Assembly (NCBI GenBank): GCA_958450365.1
Contig: CAUEEP010000938.1
Span: forward strand, 372,001 to 436,000
Origin: Mesorhabditis belari
Lineage: Eukaryota > Nematoda > Chromadorea > Rhabditida > Rhabditidae
DNA length: 64,000 nt
Direction: 5' to 3'
The translations under genes were made by a program, and so were the position numbers. The notes beneath the pieces are model-generated. The model had not been told where the DNA came from and searched no databases. It saw only the letters and a program-made list of their open reading frames with translations. Each line of letters begins with the position of its first letter. The stretch's first letter is position 1. Below are positions 34,830 through 47,077 of this stretch, piece after piece.

Positions 34830-37800
34830 TCATCCATGGTTGAGGCCGACAAATTGCGGGAACATCAGCTGAGGAGGAAGAAGAAATGAAAGTGAAGGGG
34901 TGGGGAAGGGAAAACCCTGCAAGAAATTGATTTGATCGAGTTGCTATCTTTCTTTCTTCATTCATTGATTGAATCAGCCAGCTTACCGTAGCTGATTGTT
35001 GTAGATGAGTGGGCGGTGGTGGGAGGAGTCCTGTTGCAACAGCCGCCAAATTCAATGGGATACTCTTCCGACAACGAGCACGACGATTCGAAAACCAAGT
35101 CTAGAAACATTTGGATATTTTTCGATACAGATTTGGCTAAATAGTCAGAAAATGATCTCTTTTCTCTAAACTTTCTTACCATAATCTTCTCTTCGGTTAG
35201 ATTTGCCTGTTGTGAGAGGGTTTCTCTTTCAGCAGCATCCGGATATGTGTTCTTTCGAAAAGCTGTCTCCAGAACCTAAAAGGTTAAATGGTAAGCAACT
35301 TTTAAAGCGATTGTAAGTTCCTATTGAACTACCGTACCTCTAATTGAGCACTACTGAACGATGTTCGATTTCTTCGTGGCTCGCTCGGCGATAGGGTTGA
35401 GTCGTCATCCGACGAAGAAGTTGATGTCGATGTGTACGATTTGGTGTCGTCTGAAATTTACATGTACAATTTATGGTTCTTTGATTCGTTTTTGTAATAT
35501 TGATCAAACGGGGATAACGTTCAACTCTTCTTTATCCTCACCAGCCTGAAATGTCATTTCAAAGGGTTCTTTTGAAGTTAGATTTCAGAACGATCTGATT
35601 CCGAGAAACCCCTCATTTAGCCCATCCCAAAACTGCTTTCAAATCCGGCTTATCTCGAGCCATCTCGAGCTCGAGCTTATTTCGAGATATAAGCCTTCAA
35701 AGTTTTGCCAAACAGCAAGCTAGCCTACTTAAAGCCTTGGCACCGACCCTACGAATTGCCTTGGTAGCTTAGTCAGTAGTATGCTAGCGCCACGTAGTCC
35801 CTGGTCCGAATTCTCTTGCTGTCAGCTTATTCATCCATCTTATGATAACAGATAATGAAAGAAAAAGCTATGACACATCTGTCTTCTCTTGGTACTGATA
35901 GAGATTGGTAATTCCATGAACTTTCTCTTGGTACTCGATTGGTAACTTTCAAAAACTTTTTCATTCATTGATAGTTTTCAAAAAAGGAAACCATACACAA
36001 TTTCCTATAATCAATCCATCTCAATCAATTAGCCATATTGTCGAGCTCAAAGACAAGGGGATTAGATAGAGACAATTTCCCTGTTCAATGCGATAACAAG
36101 GCCAACAAAGGGATCGGTTCTGGCGGCTCTTTTACCAAAGTGAATGAGTCTGAGTTCTCCGCATGAGTTCAAACAAGTCCATACGGTGTTTGCCTCTTCA
36201 ATCTATCCACTCTTTTTTCTCATCAAGTACCCCAGGTGCCATAATTCCCCTTTCACAATCTTTTTCCTCATTTAGTGTCTTTGTCTGACACGCGCTCAGG
36301 CTTAGCCGCTAAAAACGATCCATTTGATCAAATCCACCGCAAATGGGCGGTAAAACGCTGTGCAGAAAGTTTGAACGGTTCGAATGATTGTACGGTGGAT
36401 TTGATTTTGGTATCAAATGTAAAATAAACCACTATTTCCTTGGATATTTGAGCTCTATCTTTGGCTTTGAGTTTTTCTGACCCATTTCCGATCAATTCAA
36501 AGCAAAAGTTTTAGTTTTAAAACGGCTTTTCCCAATCCCCGGCCCCCACTCTTCCCTTTTGTTCACCTCTCTTGATTCAGATGGGTTAAATACTCAAAAT
36601 TTGTCAGCCTTTCAAATATTTCGAAAATACAAGCTAGCACTTTACCCTATAAACAGCAGTCTCACTAGAGAACTTCACCAGATGCTCATGACCTTTTAAA
36701 ACGAGACAAATTTTATAAAATCGACTACGCTGATTCCGAATCCGTTTTCAGTTTTTGCCCTCGAGATAATTGATTAAAGATTTTAAAAGACCAAAAGAAG
36801 TTTGGGTCAAAACCGAGGAGGGGATCGAACCATGGTATTTGGACCTGCAGCGGAGCCATAGCGGGCAGCTTTGGCATTGCATTACACCGCCAGTTGGCTT
36901 CGTTGCGAAAAATGAGCTCAAGTAAGGAAGCCTAAAATTTGTGCTTAAAGCTGAGGAGGGGATCGAACCATGGCGTTTGGACCTGCAGCGGACCCATAGC
37001 CGGCAGCTTTGGCATTGAACTAGACCGCCAGTTGGGTTCGTTGCGAAAAATGAGCTCAAGTAAGGAGGCCTAAAATTTGTGCCCGAGTTAACGACGTTCC
37101 CTTGTCAGATGAACGGTCATAAAAGTCACCTAAGATGATCAAATATGGGTGAGCATTTTTATGGAGAGAAGAAAATGGACGAGATTGTGAAGAGATTGCA
37201 GGAGTGATTAGGTAAAGAAAGAGAAGAGAATAAAATCTATCAATTGAGTAACTAATTGTCTCGATCTATTGCGAGAAAGGGGGAATATCGATGAATGATG
37301 AGCAATTCTCATTCATTGTCACCTCTAGACGCCTGTACTCGTTGACTATTAGAAGTTGTGTCGTAAATACGTTTGAATTGAATGTAAATGTAAAAACTAC
37401 TTGAGAAACACTGGAAAAGATTCATTGAACTCATTCATTTCAATTGAAATTCATTGAACTCATTCATTTCATCCATTTATACGAAATCTATGACCCATTG
37501 TTTCTTCAATTTCCCTCAGCTAATCTCAGGGTCATTGCCTAATGTCTTAAAGTCAGAAAATAGATGTAAAAGAGATTGTTTCAGGTTTTTTAAAATTCAA
37601 AACTTGCAACGAACCTTCTGATGAAAGCCCGAGAATGCTGTCAATTGAGTGGCTCAAACGTTTTTTCGTCGTAGCTGCCGAGGGTGGCTCGGAAACGGTC
37701 GGACTCTGGATAAGGAAATTTTTGATAAGAAATATAACAGGACTAAAATACTAAAGTATAAATCTAAAGCATGTATAAGTCATTATCTAAATCCTCATCA

Positions 37801-39356
37801 TTACTTGTGCTGAAGAGCGGACAGAACGAAGTAGTCTTGATATCGAGGAGACACTCGGGGCAGTTGATCGGGCACAGATTCCTGAACAAGATTTCGATTT
37901 TGTTTAGAATCAGTTTTCGTTTATTTTCTAGCAGATTGTTCTGAAAAAATCGAGAATTACCAATTTCAACGAGTTTCTCTCGGACTTCAACGGGAGTGAG
38001 ATCGGGATGTGAGTCGTGCACGTCGAGGATTTGTCTCTCAACGGCTTGCACGGGCAAACGAGAACGGGGATTTCCACCAATCTGCAAAAAATGACCTTTA
38101 TCTTGAGCTTATCTTTGACTGACTTTGATTGGTAAAGTTACTACTGATAAGATCAACTCTAGAGTGCGCCAAAGGGTACAATTCTTGCAGTTCTACAATA
38201 GTACTCTGAATCATTCTAAAAAGACCAGAAATTTGCTTACAACTACAGTAACCCCTTCTCCACTCCATCAGCTTTCTCTTCAAAATTTTCGTATCCAAAT
38301 GGGTGTGAAACGTGCGCATAAATAGGCTTTTCTTTTTCAATATTGAGCGCGACGAATCGGAGATGAGAAAAGGGAAACATTGGATCATCTTCTCAGCAAA
38401 ACACAACCAAAAAGATAAAAGGAAATTTTGAAAAGATTGTTGAAAAAGAGAATTGAAAAGAGAAATGAGAAGTGATGAAGGAAACTCCAGCTGAGATTTG
38501 CATAGCTGGACGCCTCTCTATAAGAGCAGCCGGCTGTCTCCACCCTTCCACCACACAACATGTTCATATGAAGAAGATACGGTAGATTGGGATTTTACTG
38601 GTGTTTCCCGTATTGTGCAAAAAGGAATGTGGAAAAGGTGATTGTTCAATTTCCGGACAACTTACTGTAACTGAGAAAGCGCCACAAACACATTACAAAT
38701 AAAGGATACGGTTATCCACTATCATCAAAAGTTTACCTTCATACTGACTCAAAAGCAAATCTCCAACCTGTCCTGGGCAAATACTCCCCGTTTCAGCATA
38801 GCGATTCAAAATCTTTGACACGGCTCCGTGCGAGACGCGAAGTTGACGCGAGATCTGGCAAGGTCTGTAATTTTTATGACATTAAATCAAAGGGGAACTC
38901 TCTTTCTTTCTTTTTCTTGGCAACTTTTAAGGTACCGGATAGCTGAGTTAGAGCATATTGCTTGGAAAGCAAAAAGGTTGAGGTTCAATCCCCTCTTGGA
39001 AATCTACTTTTTCTTGCCAACTCCTTCACTTCTTTAAAATCAAATACAAGACAAACAAAAAGCAAAACTCATTTCAAAGTTTCAATTCTCAAAGCTTTAC
39101 TCAAAACTCACTTGACTCCACTTGCCGCCATCTCGACGATCTTCGCACGAATGTGTTGTGGCAGAGGACGGCCATTGATGAACACGCCACCCAATTGATT
39201 CACTCGACCCTAAAAGCTGGAATTGTCAAAAAAAAATAACTACTTACAATTAGAACCATTGTAATGATTGTCAAAACGCAAACATGTATTGTATTTCTGA
39301 AATCCCACCTGTCCCAAAATATGGGTAAACGCCAAGTTGCTCGTCTCCCCACTCAT
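34830..39356 (-). CDS. pax-3: Pax3/7 transcription factor (paired domain, octapeptide, homeodomain)
   Basis: A nuclear DNA-binding developmental regulator. Exons in order: 39356-39309 ([12 protein letters not shown]...); [55 protein letters not shown] and [10 protein letters not shown]; then [18 protein letters not shown] completing the RED half of the paired domain. Next come HSIDSILG, the octapeptide, near 37640; the homeodomain start [33 protein letters not shown]; and EKIM joined to [13 protein letters not shown]. The best-fitting last exon ends [11 protein letters not shown] at 34830. Paired domain plus octapeptide plus full homeodomain is the Pax3/7 layout (Pax2/5/8 has a truncated homeodomain, Pax4/6 lacks the octapeptide). 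The ATG follows a TTTCAG acceptor, so trans-splicing or an upstream exon (perhaps around 39420-39480) is possible. The 2-kb intron between octapeptide and homeodomain holds tRNA-like repeats. Confidence 0.88.
35755..35820 (+). repeat. degenerate tRNA-like sequence in pax-3 intron
   Basis: TTGGTAGCTTAGTCAG resembles an A box and CTGGTCCGAATTC a decayed B box at tRNA spacing; stems are poor. Probably a SINE or tRNA pseudogene. Confidence 0.45.
36815..37080 (-). repeat. tandem pair of tRNA-like units, about 138-bp period
   Basis: Two copies (from 36815 and 36953) of a unit carrying on the minus strand an A-box-like CTGGCGGTGTAATGC and a perfect B box GGTTCGATCCCC, plus shared 5' flank (AATGAGCTCAAGTAAGGA then CCTAAAATTT). 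The reading frame across both is a by-product. The unit is a tRNA-derived element duplicated in tandem inside a pax-3 intron, probably a SINE rather than working tRNA genes. Confidence 0.65.
38931..39002 (+). repeat. tRNA-like sequence in pax-3 intron
   Basis: GGATAGCTGAGTTAGAGCA looks like a D arm, TTGCTTGGAAAGCAA like an anticodon arm with loop TTGGAAA, and GAGGTTCAATCCCCTC like a T arm. A GGA anticodon would mean serine, but there is no long variable arm, so I call it tRNA-derived rather than a true tRNA-Ser. Confidence 0.5.
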
Positions 39357-42300
39357 TCCACTGGTCTGAAATGGAAGACTTTTAAAACAATTTTCTGAAT
39401 AATTTAAAAGAAATGAGAAAAGGATGTTCCAACTGGGCCATAGGATTGATAAACCAGGGCAGAAGCCAAGCCCTGAATCTGGTCCGACACTGATGAATGC
39501 AAGTACTTCTGAGAAACTGAGAAAGTTATTCTACCAAAAAATGGCCAAGGTGCTAAACTGTTTGTACAATATTCGAGAGAATGCGGATCAAAAGACTGGT
39601 TTGTTGGTTGGATGTTCACACCTTTTCGAGGAAATGATCAAAAGGAGAAGAAAAGAGAGCAAAAGAATCCATGGGTGGAGATCAAGAAGGAGGGAAGGAC
39701 AAGGTGATTGGGTGCGCGCAAAACTCCGCCCCTCAACTCTACAATACTCTCATCTCCTTGGATTTGGGCTTGTTTTCATCTTGACTTTCGTAAATTCCGA
39801 AAAATGGGTTTACCTTTAAAAATGTGATTGCTTAGTTGTTATTGTTTTTGAACTAACTATAATATAAGTGATACCGGGATAAGTGATTTAGATTCATTGA
39901 TTTCTTAAAAGTTTGCCTTATGATCAAGGAAAGAAAAGACTTTCTGGACAGCCTAATAGTTCAAGTCAAGTCAGCAGTAAAGCTAGATCTGATAGTGAGC
40001 TGGAAAAATTGATATTGACGCATGACTTATCAGGATTGACTTGAGTCAAGGCAACTAAATGAAAAGAATCATTTAGCAAAGGCAGACAAAACTTTCCAAA
40101 CAATTCTAGGAAAAACTTTTGAACAAAACGCAGAAGAAAACTGGTAAGCCAATCGCCTATCATTGCCTTGGAGCAGAAAAATTTCTCTGGCATTACTTGA
40201 GGCCTTTTCGCAAATCGGAACGCAAGAAAGGTGATGATTTACAAGTAAATCAGTCATTTACAAGCACTCTTTGAGCCGGAAGGAAGGATTCCCATGTTTT
40301 GCTATGTTCGATTCCCCAAAAAGACACCAATTCCATTCACGTGTCTCCCCTCAGGGCAGAGACAAACGCCAGCAATTATATAGGTAAACTTGCTCAAACA
40401 AAGAGGTGATATTTCTAAAGAACTGTTTTAAAGAATGCTTTGTTTTTGCAAATGTTTTTAAAACAATAGTTAAACAATAGACTAAATGTAAAGAATTTTG
40501 TAAAAACCAACAATTCATGAGTTCTGTTATAAAACTAAAACTTGACAAGCAATTTGATCAAATTGCTAGTCAACTATAACTTTTAAGAATCGGATCTGAT
40601 TGCTTTCTTTTCAGCAGAGACTTTTTTTCCTAAAAGGATGAGCGGATTAGCGCGAAGACTTTTGAAGTGTTAGCAGATCTCATTCATTGATTGATCTGAT
40701 ATCGCCAATTTGGAGGGAATCCCTTTTGAAGAAGACATCAAGGTCGATTTCTATGCAAAAGTTTGGATTGCTGGATATAAATCTAAAAACTTTTATACTT
40801 TTATCCTATACTAGATTTGTTTCTCTTGACTTTCTAAAATGTTTCAACTTTCAAAAGCTACCGTAGCATAATTCTTTTTCTCAAAAACCTTCATGGTCCC
40901 ATGACTGACTGGCTAAGAAGCCCTTATCTTAGTCGGGTTCAATCCCGCTAGATTATTAGTTCTTTTTCCATATTATAGGGTTTTTCCCTAAATTTAAGGC
41001 TTAGAGGTGCTTGTGTATTTGTTTACAATAATCGTCTAAATAAATGTATTCTTTAAAAAAACACTGTGAATGTTGCAAAAGAAAATTTCGCGGCTCGTTT
41101 CCGGTTGTGGTGATGTAAATGCGCGATCTGTCCCCCAAAAAAACTCTTCTCACCACCATTTTTTTCCTCAATTTCCATTTACGGATCGCCTCGAGGAGCG
41201 AGAAAGCGCACAGAAACAAACACGGTTACAAGTGTGAGAACGGCGCGACAATCTTCCCCACACAAACCAATTCCCCAACGCATATACGGTACTCAACAAA
41301 AAGCGGCTTGCAATTGGAAGCAATTTCTCAATTTTTCAAATCTTTATTGAAGTTTTTTTTTGTCTCAGACAATAAAACAAAACCGCCTCTTCTGCTAGAT
41401 CGAATCACAAAAGTGTAATTGTTGATGTTGTTTTTTAATGGCACTAAATGGTGAATGCTAGTGGCAAAGTCGGGACGCTCTGAATGAAATGCGATATTTA
41501 CAGGCAGTGGATCAGATATCATTGATGATGTATTGATGGATAAAGGGGGTCTTTGTTTGAAGGCGGCTGATCACCAGATAACCGCACATGCACACACGGG
41601 TCAACGACTTGCCGCCTCAGTGCCAGCGGCTCTCTGCACTTAATTGATAGCATGGATCACAAAGGGGAGCAAAAATAGCTTTCTTCAGATTTTTCTTTAC
41701 CACAAGATAAAGTGTTAAACTTTTCAAAAGAAGATAAATTTTGAAGGTATCCCTTAATAAAATGTGCAACAAGACAGCAACAATGAATATTTTGTTTCGG
41801 CATACTGTAGTGGAGCGAGTGATGCGAGAATATCGTCAACCTTTCGGAAGACACTGTCAAACAGTGAATAGAAGTTCATTTTGTTCACGAGCATTTCTTT
41901 ATTGAATATCTTTCAACAGTAATCATGTTCATGTTTATGAGAATTTGTCTTGTTGTCTTGAAAAAATGAATGTCTTGCCCACCATAACCAAAAACTATTG
42001 CATCTTCATCTATAACTAAAAATAACCTATAATCATCATCAAACAAAACGAAATCAAGTTTACGATCGGAATGGCCTCATAAAGCATTCTCGGCTGTCAA
42101 TCATTGCAAAAGAATGCACGTATCTATTAAAAGATTAGAGGCCAGCCGTTCAAACTTTTTGCGGGCGCGCGAGTGGGCGGTCGGTCGATCTAAAAAGGAT
42201 ACCGATCGTCTCCAAGATTGCATGATTACAGGTCTTAAGCGCCGACCAATCCTATATCGAATCATTTCCTCCTCTTGCACTCTCTCTGTGGGAGTTCGAT

Positions 42301-42483
42301 TGTGTACCCAAGAGGTGTAACACAATTACCCAGACCTTCATGACTTACGTAAATGAGCCAAATTTCTTTTTTGGTTGCAAAACATAAACGTTTATTCGTC
42401 ATCAAAATAATAGAGGAAAACAAAAGTAACACAATAAATTACAATTAATTTGCAACGAGAAAAAATAAGTCTATAAAAAATTA
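39357..42483. other. intergenic region upstream of pax-3, downstream of let-858
   Basis: No firm gene. A mariner-like terminus sits at 39930-39960 (AAGACTTTCTGGACAGCCTAAT). A short tRNA-like head lies at 40895-40952 (GACTGACTGGCTAAGAAG ... GGGTTCAATCCCGC). GC-richer non-repetitive patches at 41090-41250, 41570-41640 and 42100-42310 could be regulatory or missed exons. An upstream pax-3 exon could lie at 39420-39480 but is unproven. Confidence 0.5.
40895..40952 (+). repeat. short tRNA-like (SINE head) sequence
   Basis: TGACTGACTGGCTAAGAAGC and GTCGGGTTCAATCCCGC mirror the A and B boxes of the SINE at 19222, including the TTATCTTAGTC middle, but the element is shortened. Confidence 0.5.
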
Positions 42484-45400
42484 CTAATCATCACTTGAAT
42501 CCGAATCTGACGAGCTTGAAGAAGTAGTATCAGAGCCACTCTCGCTGTCATCGTCGGATGATGATGAAGAGGATTCAGAGCTTGATTCGGAGTCAGATTT
42601 CTTCCTCTTTCCGCCTTTTTCCAAAAACTCGCGAAGATCCACCCTAAAATTTATACACTTATTAGCTTTCTGATTATTAGCTCTCTCACGTCAGTCCACC
42701 AAGACCGATTAATGTGAAGAAATTGATGGCGAAGCGAGTATTGGCTGGGTTGTCCCGAGGGAAAAGTCCCTCAAACGCATGTTGCAATGTACTAAAAATC
42801 ATTGAATTCTAGAAAATCAACAATAACTCTAAACTTACGGATCACAGATTCTTTCATACAGCTTTGGGAGTCCCATCATTTGGGCCAATTCAAGGAAAAT
42901 GGTTTTGATGTAAATCCTGCCCGAAGAAGTTGTCTCATTCTCGTTCAAATGGATTTCGCTCAAAACCTAAATTTAAACACTTAAAATATTGATACGAAAA
43001 AGTAAATATTCGCATAAAGACTTACATCCCAAGTAATGGCATCTGTGAAAAGCAAATGACTGATCAAACGAGCCATATTCCTCAGTTTTGTAATATCAAA
43101 GCGATGGATAGTTTGATAAGTCTCACGAGCTATCGTCTCAAAAGTAGCCTAAAATAAAAAAAATAGTCATATACTTTTTAAACTAACTTGAAATTCACGT
43201 TTCAACCGACAAAAACGCTCGCAGAGAAGTCCATAAAACCTTTCATAAGTACGTTGCTGTGCACAACAATCAACGAGCATGTGAATGAGTTCCGGCTAAA
43301 ATGAAGAAAAAATGTGGCTCTTTCCTATTAGTAGGTACCTTAAAAAAATCGGGTACCCTATAGCTTAAGAAAAGCGGGTTCCACGTTTAAAGTCTCAATT
43401 CTTTTTAAGGTACCTAGTAATCGGAAAGAATCAAAAATGTTTTATATTCTATCAATAAGTCCAACCTCCAATTCTGGCTTGACACCCATTTTGAGAAGTT
43501 TATGAGCGGCCTCTTGATAGTCGAGCGATGATTGAATTGTCAAATAAACTTCGCGACGGAAAGCAACGAGATTTTGCTCAGTGTTGTCAATGATTTCCAT
43601 TTGTTGAGGTTGAGCTGAAATAAGTATTTAAATATTGCACTAGATTCATCTGAAGTTTCATAAAATTTGAATTGATAAAATTTTTGAATGTCTACCGTTT
43701 GCAGCTGCTTCGTCGTCACCCTCTTCATCATTGTCTTCTTCCTCTGATTCCTCCTCACTTTCACCGGCGTCACCAATGATTTGTTCACGGATCTCGTTGA
43801 AGGCAGCTTCATTTTTCTCAAAATCGGGATCCAGTTTGAAAATGTCTGTAAAGTTTGTTTGAAAGCCAAGTTGATCGAAAATTAAATTTGTTTTTTAGTT
43901 GACCCACTAAGCATATTTTCAGGATCGGTAGCATCTTCAAGGGAAAGGGTATGTGTAATTTGGTCCTCTTCCGAAATAAGATCGAGTGCATCAATTAAAG
44001 CTGGGTAGTCCTTAAAGAATAAACTTTGCTAAGCAATAGAATCAAAAACTGACCGCAAATTTATCTCTCCTAATTGCCATTGCAGTTTCAATCATATAAC
44101 GAATACGTGAATCCAATTGTGCTTCAGCAAGAATGTTTCGAAGTCTTGAGAAAACATTGTCCAAGGCACGCGGGGCAATCTAACAAATGCTTTTTCAATC
44201 AGCGTTTCTAAATAAAGCAAACCTCTGTCAGTTTCGCGCCACATTCTTTCAAAAAAGCAATACACACTTCCACTGAATCTTCCGTTGGTGTTTTAAGCAT
44301 CAAAAGCATAATCTCAAGGGCAAGCAACTCGTGAGCCTAAATATGCATCGAACTCATATTCAGAGGAAAACAGCATACCACTTGTTGATTGATCAAATGT
44401 GCGAGGAATTTACTGACAGTCACCGTTGTTGCTTTGTCGTTTCGACGAAAAGACCGCTTGAACTGCACGATCAAACGCCTAAATACATAGTTTTTAAAGC
44501 CTAGAACTGTGAAACATACTTAAGTGTCAATTCACCAATAACAGGAAACTTGGAATTAATCACCCCAACCAAACCAGCGTATACATGTGAAAACGTTGGA
44601 GAAAAGGCTTGTGCTTGAATTATCGATCGAGTCAGCAAACCCCTAAAATTTTGTTTACTTGAAAAAATGCTAAAGAACAAACTTTCCGCGGATAATGTTT
44701 TCTTGTAGAAGCTCTCGCACAATTCCGACAAGATTGCTGGCGTTGACTTTATTGACGAGACCGTGGATCTTTTTCTTCAGACGCTCCCAATTCAATCGTT
44801 GAAATTGCTCACCCGATTTATCCTAAATTTTTTCTGTGGTCATGTTATCATTTGATGCATTACCTGAATTTGTTCTTGCATCAACTTCAGCTTCGCTGGT
44901 GGGATGTATGCGCCTCCAGTGCGAGAACGCAATAAATCAACAGTCTCTTTCTTTTCCTAAAATGTATTTACTTTAATAAAGTTTTCTTGTATACTTTTTG
45001 AGGAGCTTCATTTTCTTTTGCCTTTTCCGGTGATTCTTCACGTCGAGCACGTTTCGGCGGCGTTAGCGACCTAGACAACTAATACTGAATCCAACCCGGG
45101 TTAAACTAACCGTTTCCGCCGTTCAGGACTGGCATGACGCTTTGGTGATCGGGATCTAAATAAGTTCCATGAAAAAAGGTGCAAAGCTTTATTACCGTCT
45201 TCGTCTTTCTGGAGAAGCTTTACGCTTAGGGGATGGTGACCTAAATCAGCTGTAAACGAAAACAACTTTAACAACTAACCGTCTTCGCCTTTTTGGTGAG
45301 CGGTCACCACCTCTGCGTCTTTCTGGCGAACGTTCATGGTCCCCACGGCCACGGTCCCCTCGATCTCGATCCCCACGATCACGATCTCGAGATCTGCGTC

Positions 45401-45952
45401 TTTCTGGTGTAGCTTTACGTCGTGACCTTCTTGGAGATCTAAAAATCAGAATGTATTCTCAGTGCGCAAATGCAAACACTACCGGCTCTTGCTTCGATCT
45501 TTTGATTCACGTCGGCGAGGACTTTTCTCTTTTGGACTGGCGGATCGAGATCTGCAAATGTTATGCTTACTAGTTGCTGCCAAGATTTTCTCAGCTAAAA
45601 TTTAACACAATAACCTCATTGAACCTTTTATAAGTTAATGTCCTATTTCCTTCTACTCAAATTGTAATGACTTAGCTCAAAAGTCCTCAAATATTTTTTT
45701 AATTTCGAACCTACTAGAGTCATCACTACAGCAACGACCAGTATAATTCAAAAAACATACTTTTCTTTGCTATTTTTCCGAGATACATCTGCCTTTTTTC
45801 CGAGCTCTGGCTCTGGCGACTTTTCGTTACTAAAAAGATTTGGCTTTGGCTAGCAAAAGCTTTTAATCAACTAACCTGCCAATGTAATCGTCCTCTGGAG
45901 AGCTTTCCCCGGAGCCAGATGGAGTTCCTGGAGCGGCCGGTGAGTCACTCAT
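42484..45952 (-). CDS. let-858: CWC22/nucampholin, spliceosome factor with MIF4G and MA3 domains
   Basis: CWC22 proteins load eIF4A3 during exon-junction-complex assembly and are needed for splicing (family knowledge); they act in the nucleus. The N-terminus is [14 protein letters not shown], followed by a long Arg/Ser-rich region. MIF4G then begins at [20 protein letters not shown] and runs through [20 protein letters not shown] to KLDPDF. An acidic linker ([11 protein letters not shown]) leads to the MA3 domain from [20 protein letters not shown] to [14 protein letters not shown]. The tail is Ser/Asp-rich and ends DSDSSDD-TAG. At least fourteen short-intron exons are readable and all domains look intact. 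The start ATG sits about ten bases after a TTTAG acceptor, and snr-5 ends 240 bp upstream on the same strand, which suggests an operon with trans-splicing. The C. elegans counterpart is let-858. Its first two exons are duplicated at 56461-56706. Confidence 0.92.
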
Positions 45953-46106
45953 CTTAAACTACCTAAATGTTTCATCGTCGCAAAAGTTCTGATAACTGCT
46001 TCACACAACACCCATTTCCTTTTAATTCGCATATATAAACTTTCCATTTTATAGGTATTGCGTTTGATTCATGCACCGTGAACATAATTAACTCAACAAA
46101 TTAAAC

Positions 46107-46112
46107 TTTATT
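46107..46112 (-). promoter_or_regulatory. snr-5 polyadenylation signal AATAAA
   Basis: On the minus strand ATGAATAAAG lies about 80 bases past the snr-5 stop and about 140 bases before the let-858 acceptor TTTAG. That spacing is typical of internal poly(A) sites in nematode operons. Confidence 0.55.
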
Positions 46113-46192
46113 CATAAAAATACGGAAGAGATCAATAATAACGTTACACACTCAACAAGTTAGCAAAATGATAAATGATGAAAACTAGGCGA

Positions 46193-46651
46193 TCAACTTT
46201 CTGAGTCTTCGGCACCTCCGATGTAGAGGATGTTGTTGCACCTAGACAAATTAAACAAATTAGAAAAAAGTCACATTAATCACCTTATTAAAATTTCCCC
46301 CAAAGCTCCAGTGTTTGTTCCATCAATGTATTCCTCTGCGTTAGCCATCTAAAAAATAAAAAAATTTATTTGAAAATGCCTAAGTTTACCTAAGGAAGGG
46401 TTACTCGTTATACTTTTACTCGATTGTTTACAAGCGACATAGCTAACAAAATTCAAAACGTACTGCTCCAACTAGCTTTAAGCTATACCATAAAAAAATT
46501 GACATAAACACAACTGCACCTGGACATTCATGTAGCCGTCGACCGAGATGAGGACGCCTCGATATTCCATTCCCCACTTCAATCTGCACACAACTGGCTT
46601 TCCGGCGAGCCCATTGAGGAACGGCTTTGGGTTGACTGGTTGAACAGACAT
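46193..46651 (-). CDS. snr-5: Sm ring protein F (SmF)
   Basis: Core subunit of the heptameric Sm ring that binds U1, U2, U4 and U5 snRNAs. Three exons code [20 protein letters not shown], then KLKWG-type Sm1 motif ([21 protein letters not shown]), MNVQMANAEEY and the Sm2 motif [12 protein letters not shown], ending AEDSES. At about 82 residues this matches the usual SmF length. A TTTTCTCTTCAG acceptor lies 3 bases before the ATG, as expected for trans-splicing. let-858 follows 240 bp downstream on the same strand, so the two may be co-transcribed. A second, near-identical copy is at 55763-56220 in opposite orientation. Confidence 0.95.
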
Positions 46652-47077
46652 TCTCTGAAGAGAAAATTAAAAACGAATTTAAGTAGATGAAATGTTAAAA
46701 AGAGCAAGCTTGACGCGGGAAGGAGTCCTCGTAAACAAAAAGAACTGTTTTTCGGAATAATTTTTGGAAGAAAAGGATTCGAATACAGGACAGGTATGTA
46801 AATAGGCGCTTTATGGAGGGACGGTGTGGTTTTTGCACGAGAGAAGAGAAAGGGTGACAGAAATAGACAGGCGTAAAAATGTAAGATTGGCTAATTCAAC
46901 AACATGCGAAAAATAAAATAATTGCTTTTTTTAACTTTTTTTGAACTTTTTTTAAACCACTAGAAGTAAGTTAAAGTTATTCAGCTAAATGATTAGCCTC
47001 TACATTTTTTGAAATAAAATGCTTATCATAGTGCATTTTGAGAAATTTTCGGCGCTAAAGCTTACACCTTTTTAAAG

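Noticed and set aside
36748..37059. 103-codon frame with an internal repeat
   Set aside because: Arises from two tandem tRNA-like units in a pax-3 intron.
39424..39819. 131-codon plus-strand frame, and a minus-strand frame ending YQSYGPVGTS
   Set aside because: The plus frame lacks any domain. The minus frame could hold an upstream pax-3 exon, but no clear donor in the right phase was found.
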